From positions 248,001-312,000 of the forward strand of contig DATGLV010000011.1 of assembly GCA_035293945.1 (NCBI GenBank): 64,000 bases of DNA, given 5' to 3'. The notes below the pieces were generated by a model, which was not told the origin of the DNA, searched no databases, and saw only the letters and a program-made list of their open reading frames with translations. This stretch comes from VAZQ01 sp035293945. Lineage in GTDB: Bacteria; Pseudomonadota; Alphaproteobacteria; Rhizobiales; Xanthobacteraceae. Below, piece after piece: positions 62,197 to 64,000 of the stretch (positions are counted from its first letter, which is position 1; each line of letters starts with the position of its first letter). The position numbers were made by a program, and so were the translations under genes.

Positions 62197-63573
62197 ATGA
62201 AATATCTTGTCGCGTTCGTCTGTTTAATCTCTAGTGCGCTTTTCATCTCCACGGTTTCATCGAAGGGGCAGACGGTTGGTCCATCTATAGGTGGCTCAAA
62301 TTCTTACTACGGCGGCAGTCTCTCAAACCTGACCCCGAACAATTTGAAATTCTGGCGCCGGGCGCTCGCAATTGCTCGAGCGCAAACTTGTTCATCGTCA
62401 CCATGCACAGTCGGCTCAACCGGCGTGTATGGACCTCGGCCTCTCGTAGTATTTCTGGGCGACAGCCAAACGGCTGGCCTCGGGGCGGGCACCAGCACAG
62501 GCTGCGCAATTGGCGGCGCATGCAACGCATATGCCCAAGGGCCTGTGGCGTCGTTCGCTGCTGCAACGTCGGCAGCGTCGGGAGTGAACGCCAACTTCAA
62601 CGGGATTTTTGGAACCTCGCTCGTCGAGGGAGTGCTCTGTCCTAGCCCCGCTCCCCGTACATGCTATCCGCAATTTGACAGCCGCGTGACCTTCGGTACC
62701 GGCTGGCAGACCGGTACGTCTTCGCTCGGTGGTGGTATGTTTCAATGTAACGGTTGCACCGGAGCCAGCCCGTTAACATTCGTTCCGAAAAATCTGAAAT
62801 TTGATACGGTGAATGTTCTTTATCCCATCTATAATGCTGGAGGAACAACAGACATCACAATCAACGTCGACGGCTCGCCGTTAGGTTCATGCACCGCTCT
62901 CAACGAGAACAACACGACACAAAGCTTGCAACTGCTCACCTGTGCCAACGTGCCGGATATCGTTCACACGAATATAACCGTTACAGCAAATAGCAGTGGC
63001 GGCTCCGATGGCGCATTTGTCGATGCCGTTTGGGCCTATGATAGCACGGTGCCCGGTGTCGACGTGTTCCAAGCAACGATGTTCGGAACTGGCGCTGCGT
63101 ATCCAACACCTGCGCCCGGTCTCGTAAATTACGCAACTGCGGTGGATCCGTGGGACTCTTTGAACACGCTCGCGAAGCTTGCACCGACACTGACCGTAAT
63201 CAGCTTGGACGGTGCAGACGTCGTCAACAATGCCTCGCTGACAACCTACCAAACTAATTTAAGTGCGATAGTCAATACAGCGTTATGCGGCTTTTCCTCG
63301 TGCTCGGGGCATGCTCAAACTGGCGACGTCCTTCTTGTGCTCGGGCCGCTCGCAAACGCTGCCAACTTCCTCAGCGGACTGTATGCCAGTTATGATTACA
63401 TCGTGTACCAGATTGCGCAGCAGAACAATTTGCCTGTGTTAGACATGCGCAAGCGGTGGATCTCCTACGCAAACATCAATCCAGTCTTCCCATTCGTCGA
63501 CGCAGTTCATCCTGGCACTTTGGGCGCAAAGGATTATGGTCTCGCTTTCTATGAAGCCCTACTCAACCCATGA
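62197..63573 (+). CDS. secreted SGNH/GDSL hydrolase with paired cysteines
   Basis: The ATG follows GGGAG. It has a signal peptide ('YLVAFVCLISSALFISTVSS'). SGNH blocks: block I 'VVFLGDSQTAGLGAG' (catalytic Ser), block III-like 'ISLDGADVVNN' in place of GxND, and block V 'FPFVDAVHPGTLG' (Asp-x-x-His). The mature chain has about twelve Cys, mostly as close pairs (CSSSPC, CAIGGAC, CNGC, CGFSSC), implying extracellular disulfides. It is likely an esterase or deacetylase acting on surface glycan. Base composition and codon use are more AT-rich than in the neighbours, hinting at transfer. It stands alone, divergent from the GT2 gene. Confidence 0.8.
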   Translation: MKYLVAFVCLISSALFISTVSSKGQTVGPSIGGSNSYYGGSLSNLTPNNLKFWRRALAIARAQTCSSSPCTVGSTGVYGPRPLVVFLGDSQTAGLGAGTSTGCAIGGACNAYAQGPVASFAAATSAASGVNANFNGIFGTSLVEGVLCPSPAPRTCYPQFDSRVTFGTGWQTGTSSLGGGMFQCNGCTGASPLTFVPKNLKFDTVNVLYPIYNAGGTTDITINVDGSPLGSCTALNENNTTQSLQLLTCANVPDIVHTNITVTANSSGGSDGAFVDAVWAYDSTVPGVDVFQATMFGTGAAYPTPAPGLVNYATAVDPWDSLNTLAKLAPTLTVISLDGADVVNNASLTTYQTNLSAIVNTALCGFSSCSGHAQTGDVLLVLGPLANAANFLSGLYASYDYIVYQIAQQNNLPVLDMRKRWISYANINPVFPFVDAVHPGTLGAKDYGLAFYEALLNP

Positions 63574-63998
63574 CATTTTCTATGACTTTCCCGGATTTCG
63601 TCCGAAAATCCGGATATTGGGAGCCTGCTCGCGGCTACACAGTTAGCTTTAATATGCGCTACCGAGAACATCGAGGTGATCACCACACCGTCGGGATTGT
63701 TCGAGAACGCAAATGCTTCCAAGACGGCAGATAGTCTGCCGCCGGTATCGAAGCGGTGCCGCTGTGCCACAACTTCCCACGCCGCGTGAAGTTGTGGTGA
63801 CTCCCTCGCCACTGCTTCAAAACTCCCAAAGACGCCATGCGTCACGAACATCGGTGATGGTTCCGGAAGCCGCGCTCGCAGGCTCGGGGCGGCGTTCAAA
63901 AATGGCGAATCTGGGAACTGCGCGATACCTATGGGCCGACCAGCCGACGCGGCAGATTCAACGCTGGCCGGCGCGCCGGCGATCCCGATAGCCCGCAC
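63549..63998 (-). CDS. possible C-terminal part of an unidentified protein, cut by window edge
   Basis: An open leftward frame runs from the window end to 63549, overlapping the end of the SGNH gene by 25 bp. The segment 'SPMFVTHGVFGSFEAVARES' to 'FAFSNNPDGVVITSMFS' looks protein-like, but I cannot match it to a family, and the last 40 residues are basic and irregular. It may be the 3' end of a real gene or a chance frame. Confidence 0.3.
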   Translation of the reverse strand: MRAIGIAGAPASVESAASAGRPIGIAQFPDSPFLNAAPSLRARLPEPSPMFVTHGVFGSFEAVARESPQLHAAWEVVAQRHRFDTGGRLSAVLEAFAFSNNPDGVVITSMFSVAHIKANCVAASRLPISGFSDEIRESHRKCHGLSRAS

Positions 63999-64000
63999 CA

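Overview
This 64 kb window is GC-rich and reads like a chromosome segment of an alphaproteobacterium in the Rhizobiales, of Bradyrhizobium/Xanthobacteraceae type. That placement is inferred from protein character: an alphaproteobacterial HU-like protein, a small Hsp20 behind an FNR/FixK-type box, class III alcohol dehydrogenase, many small zinc-ribbon proteins and Rhizobiales-style palindromic repeats. No rRNA, CRISPR array, integrase or complete insertion sequence was seen.

Region 1 (1-11.8 kb) is a housekeeping and stress mosaic. It holds the end of a 1-Cys peroxiredoxin, a core-MetE-like methyltransferase, an AI-2E-type permease, an HU-like protein, a nicotinamidase, Hsp20, a toxin-first RelE/Phd module, a tRNA-Arg(TCG), a hot-dog thioesterase, a kelch protein and glutathione-dependent formaldehyde dehydrogenase. 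Its gaps hold gene debris: a frameshifted TIR-domain relic, a frameshifted cupin relic and a pair of 56-bp direct repeats.

Region 2 (12-28 kb, all minus strand) is an envelope and export block. In transcription order it runs TpsB-type outer-membrane transporter, ExbB-like channel fused to an extracytoplasmic DUF2341/LamG module, ExbD, TonB-like protein, putative porin, coiled-coil periplasmic protein, PpiC/SurA-type foldase, Wzc-like BY-kinase, Hint-domain protein, a protein with a PEP-CTERM-like tail, and a Wza-like export lipoprotein. Just upstream lie a lytic transglycosylase and a small secreted protein, and before them a giant (about 4060 aa) filamentous-haemagglutinin-type TpsA adhesin (28.1-40.3 kb). 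Together they look like a two-partner secretion system that has recruited its own TonB/ExbBD energy module, cell-wall lytic enzyme and chaperone.

Region 3 (40.5-54.7 kb) is a full type II secretion system in Xanthomonas xps order (E-F-G-H-I-J-K-L-M-N). The secretin gspD is divergent, with a Sel1-repeat protein and a methylase-less prepilin peptidase beside it. A PstS/DING-like, eight-cysteine secreted phosphate-binding-type protein lies next to it with a clear terminator and is a candidate T2SS substrate.

Region 4 (55-64 kb) is a glycan block: a frameshifted GT4 glycosyltransferase, a TPR/SPINDLY-type GT41 protein glycosyltransferase, a parallel beta-helix (pectate-lyase-like) secreted protein, a WaaE-like GT2, and a cysteine-paired secreted SGNH hydrolase of lower GC content. 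The whole 12-64 kb stretch looks dedicated to building, exporting and decorating the cell surface.
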